Assembly (NCBI RefSeq): GCF_000151665.1
Contig: NW_013171817.1
Span: 62,001-126,000 of the forward strand
DNA from: Blastocystis hominis
Taxonomy: Eukaryota > Sar > Bigyra > Opalinata > Blastocystidae
DNA length: 64,000 nucleotides
Reading direction: 5' to 3'
A model generated the notes under the pieces. The model made no database searches and had not been told where the DNA came from. It saw only the letters and a list, made by a program, of their open reading frames with translations. Below, piece after piece: positions 11,601-22,829 of the stretch. The translations under genes were made by a program, and so were the position numbers. Numbering within the stretch: position 1 is the stretch's first letter; the number at the start of each line of letters is the position of its first letter.

Positions 11601-12552
11601 GTGCCAAAGCATGGATTTCATATTCTGGATCTTCAAACTGCTGTTCTTCATGGGTTTCTTCCTCATCCACAGTCGATTCTTCCTCATCACCAGGTACTTC
11701 CGGTGGCTCAGGTACTTCCGGTAGCTCAGGTACTTCCGGTATCTCAGGTATTTCCGATGGTTCAGACTCTTCAGGTTGGATATACCATCCCTCGGCTAGA
11801 TCCTGTTTCTTAACCTCCACTCCATGTTCCCATTCTCCTATACCCACAGTGACATGGTTCTTAATCAAATAACCTTGTCCATTGCGCAAATAAACACCGG
11901 TCTTTTCATCCAGGCAGTATCCACCTCTGTAGATTGGGTTCAGATCGTATTTCTTCAAATTGGGAAATTCTGGATCATATTCCACCATTTCGTCCCCAAT
12001 GAATTCACGAAGATATTTCACCACCTTTCCATTTTCCCAAATGCCCTGGCGAGAGATAATACCGGTTTCTCTGTCGTATTCATTGCCTAGTCCGTCGCGC
12101 TGATATGACTCATTAAACTGACCACGAAAAACGATCTTGTTAGTTTCAGGATCTTCATATTCGAGGACAGCCCCTTCGATATCGTTAGCAATGCGCACAA
12201 TATCCGTCTCACCTTCATTTCGGACCTGAACCAGTTTAACTATTCCATTCTCAAAATACGTGATAGTCCCGATCGACGCATCATCTCGTTCGATCCACTC
12301 GATTTGCTTCACTCCGAGCGAATAAAGTGTCACTACACCATTGGGTCTTTTTATGAGGATTTCATTTGAGTGACTCCCTTTGTATGATACAATAGTACAC
12401 TCTTCCTCATCAATAATATCCGTGACTCTCTCTGACTCTTCATATCCATCGAGAAAGTACTGCTCAGTAATCGATTCCAAGTAAGGATCTATACTTATTA
12501 CCCATTGCACAATCCTACTTTTAAACATTTTTTGAAAATATTCTGTTTCCAA
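8637..12552 (-). CDS. MORN-repeat plus leucine-rich-repeat protein (family member 1)
   Basis: Large minus-strand gene: ATG 12552, TAA 8639-8637, about 1160 residues. The first exon (12552-10911) holds a MORN-type half (VFRGQFNESYQRDGLGNEYD; IYRGGYCLDEKTG), a Pro/Glu/Val linker, an acidic (D-D-S)n run near 11500-11570 and the first LRRs. Fourteen short introns follow (about 28-33 bp, ending TAG or CAG). Every one is phase 1, and most downstream exons begin with codons for D/N-L/I-P, i.e. the start of an LRR. LRRs look like L..I.IG..SF and recur every 24-26 residues; two long exons carry a repeated FxVxNCPxLExIxIGRYSFSDY block. I know of no function; MORN and LRR units suggest membrane-associated scaffolding or binding. 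No signal peptide. Paralogue of 14210-16457 and of the relic at 327-913. Confidence 0.8.
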
Positions 12553-12736
12553 GACGATATTGTTAAAAACAGATTATAATATTACTATACAACGTTTTCG
12601 TTATTTTTAACAATTTCATTTTTTTTAAAATAAACAGATCGTTATTTTGAAATTAACGGAGCAGTGCAAAAACGATATCGAAAAACCTTTGCAATTTAAA
12701 TTCACACAAAAACAAAAGAGATATCCATATTCAGGT

Positions 12737-13406
12737 TCTTTTCGATTTTGGATTATTTACCAAACAATGGTCTTGGACGTTCAAGCAGCACTAGGAGAGA
12801 AAGTCGATTTGTGATACTTCCTCTCTTGTCGTCATGGATGGAATTGCAGTCGTTGATGAAGAGAAAGCAAAGAAACTACGATTGTTCTTACTAAAGAAAA
12901 TTCAACCCTTCGGTTCTGTGGTTAAGAACGACATTTTCATACCTATCGATCCAGAGACGGGGAAAAGCTATGGGTAAGGTTTATGTTGCATATTAGAATT
13001 GAATGAACTAACAATTGTGTGTAGAGCTGCTCTTTTCGAGATGGCGAGTCCTGAGGAAGCAAAGAAAGTGATTTCTGGACTTCATAACACACCTATGGAT
13101 AAACTTCACACATTCCATTTATATAGTTATGCGGATATCGTCGATTCTCTTCAAGATCCCAACACAATGGAGTTACCCAACAAAGAATCGTTTGCTCCGC
13201 TGAAGAAGCTCGCCTCTACCCCGTATTTCTCATTATCGATGTTTCGATGTATCCTAGAAGCGGTCTACATTCGTGGATGCAAGACGCATTCCAACGCGAC
13301 CAATTCCTTATCCGGTACAAAGACCAAGTGGAAGTGTACTGGTGCGACTCTCCCTCGCCACAGCTTGCACACGACGGCAAGAACGACCTCGCCTGTTCGC
13401 AGCCGC
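12737..13406 (+). pseudogene. Truncated duplicate of the eIF3b gene
   Basis: Almost identical to 17885-18584, the 5' part of the eIF3b gene, including about 30 bp of upstream sequence, the ATG region, both introns and the RRM-coding exons. It has a 29-bp internal deletion soon after the start (near 12803), which shifts the frame and removes residues around the helix after ALGEKAK. It stops abruptly at 13406 inside the exon, where unrelated sequence begins. Base differences are few and fall in exons and introns alike, so the duplication looks recent and unselected. It lies at the start end of the MORN-LRR gene, in the same accessory island. Confidence 0.88.
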
Positions 13407-14209
13407 TGATGCTGCGATTGTCAATAGGCATAAATCACACTCAAATCTTCGAATCGAAGCTCTTTCTCATTGTCTGATACATAAAAGATCTTTGCTTTGT
13501 GGAATGTAAGCGACTCTCCTGGCCTCCTTCTCAATCCGAAAACACAAAACGTTTCAAATGAAACTACGAATCACGAGAAGTGTGTTCGTATGATTGTAGA
13601 GCGATTGATTTGAACTTGGCGTCGCTTCCCACAAAGAATGAGTTTAGTCGGATCGCTGTTTTTCCGCTGTCTTTCGTTTGATTTCGAGTACTGTGCTGGA
13701 AAAGGAGGGTTTCTTATTCTCTCGAAAAGATCGCAATGATTATGATTGTGAATGTGGTGACGGGAAAATGTGAATTGGGCGTGATTTAGACAATTGGGAT
13801 TGATGGAGCGATTGTGAAGTCTGAACTCACTCTGAGGATGTAGATTGATTTCTGGAATGGATGTGTTTGTTCAGAAATTCGTTATACAGCATAACACAAA
13901 ACCAGTACACAATAGTAAATGTAAGTTGCAAGAGTGATTCAAAGAGATGATACTTTGAGGATATGGAAAATACAGTTCAACATTTATTCAACAAGTATAA
14001 TATAATATAATATATATTGTATATCAACATGAAGAATTGAATGGTTTTAGCAGGAAGTGAAACAACAACGATTTAATTGAGAATATTGAATGCCAATAAT
14101 TTATTGATACAAGGATAAAATGGTTGAGAGGTTAATGAACTCAATTACCTAGTACAATGGAAAACTCTCTCGTTCAGATATTTATCTAAATGTCTTTGAG
14201 TGATACAGT
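13407..14209. other. Intergenic, no gene seen
   Basis: About 800 bp, AT-rich towards the right, between the eIF3b pseudogene breakpoint and the second MORN-LRR gene. It contains a short run of TATAATATAATATAATATA type sequence near 13997. No frame with recognisable content. Confidence 0.6.
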
Positions 14210-16457
14210 ATGAATCCAGATAGAAATACATTATGTACAAATAGTTATGAAATAATAGACCAACAAACTGAGCTAAGAGTGAAAACCAGTATTTTCTTAA
14301 TATGGTCAACAATTTTGATAGTATACATATCGATAAACCATAATAATATAGATTCATCAAAACAAACCAGAGAATCCAGGTATTTACTCAACGACTACAT
14401 TACCATGGAAAAGAAGAAGATCTCTATTAATGGGGTGGAATATGAAGTGACCCTATATCAAGGAGATCATTCAAACGAGTATTTGTTGAGTGAAATGAAA
14501 GATGGTAAAGTTGAAGGTCGTTGCCAATTATTCAATCGCGGAATCTTGAGCCTTGCATGGGTGATGAAAAATGGTAAGCGAATCGGTGGCGTGACAGAAT
14601 ATGAGAACGGTAAAGCATTACAAAGAGAAAATTGGGATTCGATCCTTGGAAATGATGGAGATCGCAGAATAATCGAAAATAGTAAAGAAGGATTGATCAT
14701 GACAATTCGAAGTAAATGTAAAGGTGAAAATGGTGAAGAGAAGGACGGGGTGATTGTTTATCGAGGTGGATTTGATGAAGAAATGAATCGAGATGGTTAT
14801 GGAATGGAATATGATGTAGGGAATGGTAAAGAGAAGATTGAAGGATACTGGTCGAAAGACAAAATGATTCGAATGATTCGAGAATTTGATGCTGATAATA
14901 ACAAAATGATCGAATATGCTGAAAACAAAGGTGAGAATGGGAATGCGGAGTTATTGAATCGAATTCCAATGTATATAGGAGGATATAGTATCGAAAATGG
15001 TAAATTTGTACGAAATGGAATGGGATATTTACTTGATGAAGCCAGTGGAACAGCAATTCGTGAAAGTGAATGGGAACATGGAGAAGAGAAGAATGGAGGA
15101 ATCGACCTGTATGAAGGCTGGTATAAAAAAGGAATGAGTGAAAGCATTCGAAGTGTACTAAAGAATGAAAAACCAAGAGAAATGAAAACTGAACCAACTG
15201 TAAATCTATTTGCCAAACGAATTGAAATCAGCAATAGTTCGGAATTGAATAAAATGGATTTGAAAGTGACGAACTTGGTGATACGTTCGAATAGTTGTAA
15301 TGATCTGAATAAACTGGATCTGAACAAATTCAAATGGTTGGAATCAATCGAAATCGGTGATGATTGTTTTGGATCCGTGAAAACAATCAAAATCGATGGA
15401 TTGGATCGATTGAAAATTATCAAAATCGGAAGCAACTCATTTACTCAGGCAAAGAATGAGTGGGGAAAAGACAAATCGAAATCATTCCACATATTGAATT
15501 GTGAATCATTGGAATCTATTCAAATTGGTGATTATAGTTTCAGTGATTTTGGAGGCGACTTTGAATTGAAGAATCTACCACAATTACAATCTATTCAAAT
15601 TGGTACAATTGGAACTCAATCAACCAATTTTTATTGGAGTTCATTTGTGATTCGAGGTATTGATATGATATTGAATACTTGAATGAATAGATCTTCCAAA
15701 TTTGCAATCTATTACATTAGGTGATTGGACATTCCGTGATTCCTTATCGACAATAATTGAAAGTATTGAATGAATGTGAATGAAATGATTGATATAGATC
15801 TTCCATCATTACAATCCATTCAACTCGGTAATTATGCTCTCCAAGGAAGAAATAGAAAACCATGTTCCTTGACAATGCGAAGTAACAATAATATGATTCT
15901 GAATGATTTACTTTGTAGATCTTCCAAATCTAACATCAATAACTTCTGTACGATCTAGTTTCCTTAATCCTCGTGTAGTGACATTGGCAAGTATTTCTGA
16001 ATATTGAATATTGATAGTATTTAGATATTCCAAATCTTCAAAATGTCAAGCTACCTGGTTCATTCCGATATGCTCGATCGAAATCAATTTCGAGTATAGT
16101 TTGATCGATTTGATTTGATTCATAGATATTTCTTCCATTCTCGATAATAGAGTTACTGAGTGCAAAGAAAAAACAGAAGTCCATATTTATTCAGAAGATA
16201 AAAACCCTACGCACTCCGATACATTAAAGGATAAAAGTAGAGATGCCGCACCGTCATCTAGTTTATCATACTTTTCATGCAAACCATTGCGACCAACATC
16301 AACACAAGCAGAACAAATATCTCAATATCAAAGCCAGCCAAGAGTCCTATCACCTCAAAGAGATAATTCAGTACAAATCGCTCCACCCAGTTTTAGAGAA
16401 AGCTCATGGAAAACAATTTTGAAAAAACCAAGAGAACCTTCATCTAGATATGTGTAA
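14210..16457 (+). CDS. MORN-repeat plus leucine-rich-repeat protein (family member 2)
   Basis: Plus-strand paralogue of the gene at 8637-12552, about 691 residues, intact to TAA 16455-16457. Five introns (15657-15690, 15763-15797, 15882-15918, 15991-16024, 16094-16125) are all phase 1 and end in TAG. The exons after each begin D/N/K-L/I-P and hold one LRR of 23-28 residues. The N-terminal half has MORN-like units (VYRGGFDEEMNRDGYGMEYD; MYIGGYSIENGKFVRNGMGY); the LRR half has LESIQIGDYSFSDFGGDFEL. The last exon codes for a 110-residue disordered tail rich in Ser, Gln and Pro, absent from member 1. From ATG 14210 there is a hydrophobic stretch (FLIWSTILIVYISI); ATG 14405 would remove it and matches member 1 better, so the start is open. 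The gene is AT-rich compared with its housekeeping neighbours. Confidence 0.78.
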
Positions 16458-17915
16458 ATGCTTATCTAGTTAGCTTTAAATTACATAATTATAGTCCCCC
16501 AACCATAGGATTTTACCAGCAATGAATCTCCACAGCCTATTCATATTAATTATCATTGTTTATATAATGCTTACTTTGTTTGTATTTAGTTATAAGTTTC
16601 TCATTATCATTCTTTAATCATTTATTGATTTAGGATCCAATCATTGATTGACACTTTTCCATTATCATAACTCAGAAAGGTTTAAAGAGCATGTTCCAAT
16701 TCTTTGTGTAATTAGTGTTAAGAATAAAGAGTGAAAATACATGAATAATAGAAAAGTAAGCTGAAGCAATTCAGTACAGTTCAATGATTGAAACAGAAAT
16801 GTATTTTTCCTGACAAATCACCAGATAGTGAGTGCGTGAATTGAGACATCCAAGTATATGAACTGGATCGTAATGAATTGTATTATATACCGTTTTTATA
16901 ACTAGAGTTGGAAATTCCTATTAATATATATATATAATTGAATAGAATTCGTTTTTTCGTTCCGATTTGTGCGTGTAGTACAAAATTAAACCTATCTCAA
17001 AGGAAATTGGAGAGTGAACAGGTAAACTTTCTAAGTGTAGAAATTCGATATCAATTGGTCAATAATAATCCCCTCAATGAGTGTATTATGATAAATAGAA
17101 TAGTAAGGAAATAATTGAATTGAAAAAGAATCGAGGTGGATTCTCTTGTTTTGTTTTCAAATCTATGGATTCATTCACTTGATCCTTCCACTTGCATATT
17201 ATAATAACTAGAGTAACAATGTGTGATGTTGGTTGTATCTCTTGAACCTATTCACAGTACACACAAAGAAATCAGTATAATATCCACATTGATTTGTTCC
17301 TATTCAGTTCGCTATTGTTTTCGATATAGTCCTACTTTCAATCACTTCACCTATTTCATTTTATCTAATAAGTATTGAGTATCAACACTGTGCTTTTCTA
17401 CAATCAATTGAACATACCACATATGACTGTAGATCACAGGGTTGAACCATTATCTACACAAGAGTCTGTATCTCTAATCATCCAGTAAAAATAACTCAAT
17501 TCGTAAAGTAATCTCACTCAAACAGCTACTTTTCAGTACTTTGTAGATTCAAAATTGCTGATAAGTTTATGCATCTTGTTCATATCATTTACATTCTATT
17601 TTCTGTCCACTATTTACAAAAAAAAGTATTACAATTAGCATTGCTTGCACTAATCTCACTTCATAGGATCGATTTATATTGGTTAACCACATTTATACTG
17701 TTAACAAGTTCAAGTTAACAAAACAACTTCCTTGGCAACTTTCTCTCTATTCCTATTCCATTCTCATCATCTAGAACTCTCCAAGACACATCCTTCTCTT
17801 TCCACTTCGTTTCTCTAATTAAAACGTGTCCTTTAAAAGCAATTCCTCCATTTTTTACCTTTCCATAAATAGTCCAGATTTCGACACTTTTCGATTATTG
17901 CTTATTTACCAAACA
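16458..17915. other. Long AT-rich intergenic region
   Basis: About 1.45 kb with no frame of recognisable content on either strand; it contains short AT microsatellite-like runs (near 16923). It should hold the 3' flank of the MORN-LRR gene and the eIF3b promoter. In such a compact genome a gap of this size is unusual. Confidence 0.6.
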
Positions 17916-20230
17916 ATGGTCTTGGACGTTCAAGCAGCACTAGGAGAGAAAGCCAAATTCATCACGAGCGAAGAGATCAAGCCAATTTGTGATACTTCCT
18001 CTCTTGTCGTCATGGATGGAATTGCAGTCGTTGATGAAGAGAAAGCAAAGAAGCTGCGATTATTCTTACTAAAGAAAATTCAACCCTTCGGTTCTGTGGT
18101 CAAGAACGACATTTTCATACCTATCGATCCAGAGACGGGGAAAAGCTATGGGTAAGATTTGTGTTGCATATTAGAATTGAATGAACTAACAATTGTGTGT
18201 AGAGCTGCTCTTTTCGAGATGGCGAGTCCTGAGGAAGCAAAGAAAGTGATTTCTGGACTTCATAACACACCTATGGATAAACTTCACACATTCCATTTAT
18301 ATAGTTATGCGGATATCGTCGATTCTCTTCAAGATCCCAACACAATGGAATTACCCAACAAAGAATCGTTTGCCCCGTTGAAGAAGCTCGCCTCTACCCC
18401 GTATTTCTCATTATCGATGTTTCGATGTATCCTAGAAGCGGTCTGCATTCGTGGATGCAAGACGCATTCCAACGCGACCAATTCCTTATCCGGTACAAAG
18501 ACCAAGTGGAAGTGTACTGGTGCGACTCTCCCTCGCCACAGCTTGCACACGACGGCAAGAACGACCTCGCCTGTTCGCAGCCGCCCATCGAATGGAGCCC
18601 TCTGGGCACCTACGTGGTCACCTACCACGGCCAAGGCATCATGCTCCACAGCGGCTCCTCCTTCTGCGAGTGCGGCCGTCTGCCCCACAAGGACGTCAAG
18701 CGCGTGCTCTTCAGCCGCCACGAGCGCTACGCGCTGACCTGGAACGGCGCGACGGGCGCCTCCGCCAAAGACGCTGTCGCTGTGTGGGACGTGGCGACCA
18801 ATCATCTGCTGCGCCGCTTCCCCTGCACCGACCCGCACTGGCCGTCCTTCGCCTTCTCCGCCAACGAGCAGTTCCTCGCCGTGAAGGGCAGCAACGGCAT
18901 CGGTCTGTGCGTGCTATCCTCAGGCCTGACCGCCTAGGTTCTCGCTCCCCGACTTCCGCCTGCTCCGCCAGGCCTGCTTCGGCGTGCCGTCGATCGCCGA
19001 CTTCGCCTGGTCGCCCACCGGCGCCATTCTGAGCTACGTGATCCCCGAGACGGAGAGCAAGCCCGCCACCGTGGTGCTGCTCGACGTCCAGCAGGGCCGC
19101 ATGCTCCAGTCCGTCTCTCTCAACAACGTCCAGCAGCTCCGCCTCGCGTGGTCCCCGCGGGGATCCGCGCTCGCCCTCGTGGTCGCGCGCAAGGCCAACC
19201 GGCGAGCCAAGACGCTCTTCTACCAGATCTCGCTGGTCCGCGTGGCGCTGCGGAATCTCCCGGTGGAGGTCGTGGAGGAGGGGCGTTTCAACGTAGACCC
19301 TGCAGATGGAGGAGGCCGTGGACGCGCTGGAGTGGGAGAACGACGACCAGCGCTTCGCGCTGCTCACCACCAACGCCAAGGCGCAGCACAATGTTTCGTT
19401 CTACGCGGTTACCGCGGGAATGGAGCCCGGAAAGCCGAAGAAGCACGAGCTCACCAAACTCTGTAGGATTGGGGCGGGCGTTTCATGAGATACGATTCCG
19501 AACCGCGCGTGCAACCGACTCTACTGGTCTCCCGCGGGGAACTACATTCTGCTGGCGGGTCTGGGGGTAGGGAATGGAGTTCGATGAGGAACAGACGTCG
19601 CTGCGGGGGAAACTGGAGTTCTGGGACGTTTCGGCGCGGATGTCGCTGAAGGAGCAGGAGCATTTCAGGTGATTCCCGCGGGGAGGAGTGATGGGTAGCT
19701 GCACGGACGTGGCGTGGTCGCCGAACGGGCATTTCTGCGTGACGTCGTCGTGCTATTCGAAGGAGAACAAGCAGGACGTGGGTTTTTTTGAAGGGAGAAG
19801 GGATGATGAGTAGTATGAAAACGGGTTCGATGTGTGGGATGTGACCGGAGAGAGCGTGGCGAAGAAGCGGCTGCCGCAGTTCCTGACGCTGCAGTTCCGT
19901 CCGTGGCCGATGGAGTGCGTGACGGAGGAGATGGAGGCGGAGGCGAAGAGCGAATTGGAGACGAAGGAGAAGGAGTATAAGAAGCAGATGGTGCAGATGG
20001 AGGCCATGAAGCATATCGACGAGATCCGGAAGAAGCTGGGATGGATCGATGCGTTCAGAGAGCGGAGACGGAGAATTCTGGAGACGATGGAGGCGATGAA
20101 CGCGGAGAGAAAGGCGATGAAGGACAAGGAAGAGGAGATGGTGGAGATGTGGGAGAAAGGAAGGGAAGTGATGTGTAGAGAGGTTTTGGAGGAAGTGGAG
20201 CTGCTGGAACTGAAGAACGAGGCGTGTTGA
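17916..20230 (+). CDS. EIF3B: Eukaryotic translation initiation factor 3 subunit B
   Basis: Plus-strand gene, ATG 17916, TGA 20228-20230, about nine exons. The order of parts fits eIF3b: an RRM (SSLVVMDGIAVVDEEKAKKL ... NDIFIPIDPETGKSYGAALFEM), a WD-type beta-propeller (DQFLIRYKDQVEVYWCD; PIEWSPLGTYVVTYH; IADFAWSPTGAILSYVIPE; NRLYWSPAGNYILLAGLG; GKLEFWDVSARMSL; DVAWSPNGHFCVTSS), then a charged helical tail after LQFRPWP. eIF3b is the scaffold of the eIF3 complex on the 40S subunit. Introns: 18152-18202 (51 bp), 18401-18435, 18907-18937 and several of 25-36 bp downstream. The 3' octamer is at 20248-20255, only five bases before the next gene's ATG. A recent broken copy lies at 12737-13406. Confidence 0.93.
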
Positions 20231-20247
20231 TTCATTTATGGGTTTTG

Positions 20248-20255
20248 TGTTTGTT
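20248..20255 (+). terminator. 3'-end octamer of eIF3b
   Basis: TGTTTGTT, 18 bp after the TGA. The ATG of the dephospho-CoA kinase gene starts five bases further on, so signal and next start codon almost touch. Confidence 0.7.
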
Positions 20256-20260
20256 GGATA

Positions 20261-21154
20261 ATGCATAAAGAGGATAAGAGGGTGATTGGACTTGTGGGAG
20301 GCATTTGCAGTGAGGAATGGAGGCAGGGGTGAAGAATAGGCGGGAAAAGTACCATTGTCTCAATTTTGCGTAGCAAGGGGTGTTATTGCATTGACTGCGA
20401 TAAATTGGGTCATAAAGTTTACATATCCAGATACTCTTGTGTTCATGGCACTCGATTTCTTAACAGAACGAACCTAATTCTCCAGGGTTCCAAAAGGTAG
20501 TGGAAACGTTTGGAAAGGAGATCGTTGGGGAAGATGGATATATCAATCGGAGAAAGCTGGGGTCGATCGTTTTTTCGAATGCAGGTAGCGTAGTACATTG
20601 CGCTGTCCTGTATAGAAGAGATGAAAAAACTCACCGACATTGTGTGGCCGCTAATTCGAGAAATGTTTTTAGAAGAGATACGCCGGTGGGTAGTATAGGG
20701 ATAGGCATCACAACAAGAACGGATGCTTCAGTTGTCGTCGTGGAAGCGGCAATTTTGCTCGAAGCTGGATGGAACCAGGACATGGGAGAGGTACTAGCAC
20801 CGTTGGTGGCTAAGTTCCCAGATTTGGGTGATCGAGTGTAGTCCGGAAACAGCAATTGAGAGAATGAAAGGCAGAGGATTTACCGAGGAGGAAGCGAAGC
20901 TGCGAATTTCCAGTCAGTGGAAAAATGAAGATCGAGAGAAATTTGCTGACGTCGTCATCGTGAACAATGGAAGTCGGGAGGAGTTGGAATCGCAAGTAAA
21001 TAATTATTTCTTCCATGTTTTTTCGAAATTGACAATACAGAGAAATATTATTATCGAATTCGATAGAACCCAAGATCCTTTCGGCGTTTCATTTTGGGAG
21101 TTTCACAGAATGTTTGGGGTCAAAAGTCATAATTTCCGAGGTAGTAATACGTAG
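20261..21154 (+). CDS. Dephospho-CoA kinase
   Basis: Plus-strand gene, ATG 20261, TAG 21152-21154. After splicing, the start reads VIGLVGGICSGKSTIVSIL, a P-loop with intact GKS interrupted by a 30-bp intron. Then come CYCIDCDKLGHK, FGKEIVGEDGYINRRKLGS, the KKLTDIVWPLIREMF helix, VVVEAAILLEAGW and IECSPETAIERM. These match the kinase domain of animal CoA synthase (COASY), which phosphorylates dephospho-CoA in the last step of CoA synthesis. The phosphopantetheine adenylyltransferase domain of COASY is absent, so this is a stand-alone kinase. The C-terminal exon after LESQ adds about 40 residues I do not recognise. Five or six introns; the one at about 20399-20497 is not fully resolved. Confidence 0.87.
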
Positions 21155-21203
21155 GATTAAAAAAACCTAAAAACAAGAGAGTGCATATTGTTTTCTTTGA
21201 ACG

Positions 21204-22684
21204 ATGAGCGATAACGGTAACACTGAGACTGTGAGTGTTGAGATGGTTGATGTTACGGTCAAACAGAACGTGGAGACGAAGCCCACTGAGGTAGAGAAGA
21301 AGGGTGATATGTATGGCTTTTGATATTGCTCTGAAGTAGTCAATTTGATCCCCAAGCTCGAGCGAGAGCGGCCAATATGACAAGCTATGTCGCCATGGTT
21401 TGCAACATTCTGTTAACTATTGCAAAGGTACGCTATTTTGAGACCGCTAATAGATGTAGTATGTGGCTGGTTATTTTGGAAACTCTTCTGCCTTGATTGC
21501 CGGTATGTTTTTACCCATATTCTTGACAAATAGATGCTTGGCACTCCCTGAGTGATCTTGCAACGGATGTGGTGGTCGTCGTCGTGAGTTGCTTCGCGAA
21601 GAAGCCCGCCGATCTGGACCATCCCTACGGCCATGGCCGTGTGGAGGTCGTTGGCAGTGTGTTGGTGGCTCTGTTCCTCCTGATCGCGGGCGTCTCCGTG
21701 GGCTACGACAGCGCCCAGAAGATCCAAACGCCGAACGAGGGCAAGCTGGAGTGGTACACCTCCATCGCCGCCTTGGTATCGATCCTGGTGAACGAAGGTC
21801 TGTACTGGTACGCCTACCTGGTGGGCAAGAAGATCAACAGCCAGGTGATCATCGCCAATGCCTGGCACCACCGCACCGACGCCATGTCGTCCGTGATCGC
21901 TCTGGGCGGCACTCTGGTGGCTCTCTTCTTCGGCTGGAACTACGCGGACCCCATCGCGGGACTGTTCGTGGCGCTGATGATCGTGTGGATCGGCCTGCAG
22001 ATCCTCTACCAGTCCATGTGCTCCCTGGTGGACCGCATCCCCATGGAGATCGTCGACCAGCTCAACCAGATCCTCGCGGACATCCCCGGCGTGGAGGGCT
22101 ACTCGGACGTGCGTGCCCGCGAGATGGGCGCGTTCGTGGTGGTGGATCTGAAGCTGTACGTGCATCCGGGAACGCACGTGGAGGACGCGGAGGAGATCCA
22201 GCGCGTCGTGGAGACCAAGATCCGCGAGGAGGTCAAGAACGTGACGGAGGTGATGGTGCGGATCACGTCGGTGCGCGATGATGTGAGAGAGGCGAGGAGC
22301 GATCATCCGTAGAAGAACAATAACGCGATTAACAACATCACCACGAGGATCCGCGAGGCCGTGATGAAGGTCGCTGCGGTGAAGGAGATCACGCAGATTC
22401 GCGTGTTTGGGCCCGGTAGCCGCGCGGGATGGATGTGATGGGTAGAGCCGTTCTCGGTGGATCTGCATATTCTGTGCAAGGAGTTTAGCTCGTTCTGCGA
22501 GGTAGGAGCGCGGAGAGGGGATGAGGGGTAGCAACATGCGGCGCTGCATGAAGTGAAGCGTGCGGTGATGGCGCTGGCACCGATGAAAGCGGTGCACGTT
22601 GGTTTGGAATGCGACGATGACGAACATCAGGTCAATTGCGAGGATGAAGGACCTTGCGTTCCAGTAGCCAAGGCAACTCCCTAA
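21204..22684 (+). CDS. Cation diffusion facilitator (CDF) family transporter
   Basis: Plus-strand gene, ATG 21204, TAA 22682-22684, six introns of 30-33 bp. After a short polar N-terminus the protein has the CDF layout: YVAGYFGNSSALIADAWHSL with the first HxxxD metal site (DAWHSLSD), the HPYGHGR loop, membrane helices, then the second site NAWHHRTD. After the last helix comes a cytoplasmic domain (IPMEIVDQLNQIL; MGAFVVVDLKLYVHP) and a His/Cys/Asp-rich tail. CDF proteins export Zn, Mn, Fe or Co from the cytosol, usually against protons; the metal cannot be read here. The HxxxD pair would fit Mn, Fe or Zn. The 3' octamers at 22759-22770 follow the stop by 75 bp. Confidence 0.9.
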
Positions 22685-22758
22685 GGTTCCTTGGCTGCGC
22701 ATTTTGAAAATTTTATTTTGTATTTAGTTATGTTGAGTTGCTGGGTGATTCGTTCGTT

Positions 22759-22770
22759 TGTTTGTTTGTT
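22759..22770 (+). terminator. Overlapping 3'-end octamers of the CDF transporter gene
   Basis: Two overlapping TGTTTGTT copies, offset by four bases, in a TTTG repeat. Confidence 0.65.
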
Positions 22771-22829
22771 ACAAAGGGAATAAAAGGGAAACTTTTGGAA
22801 TTGTGTCACTCCATATTTCTTTTATAGCT

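Noticed and set aside
21413-22702. 429-residue frame on the minus strand
   Set aside because: It is the shadow of the GC-rich CDF transporter gene; His/Arg-rich with no family features, and the plus strand holds clear CDF motifs.
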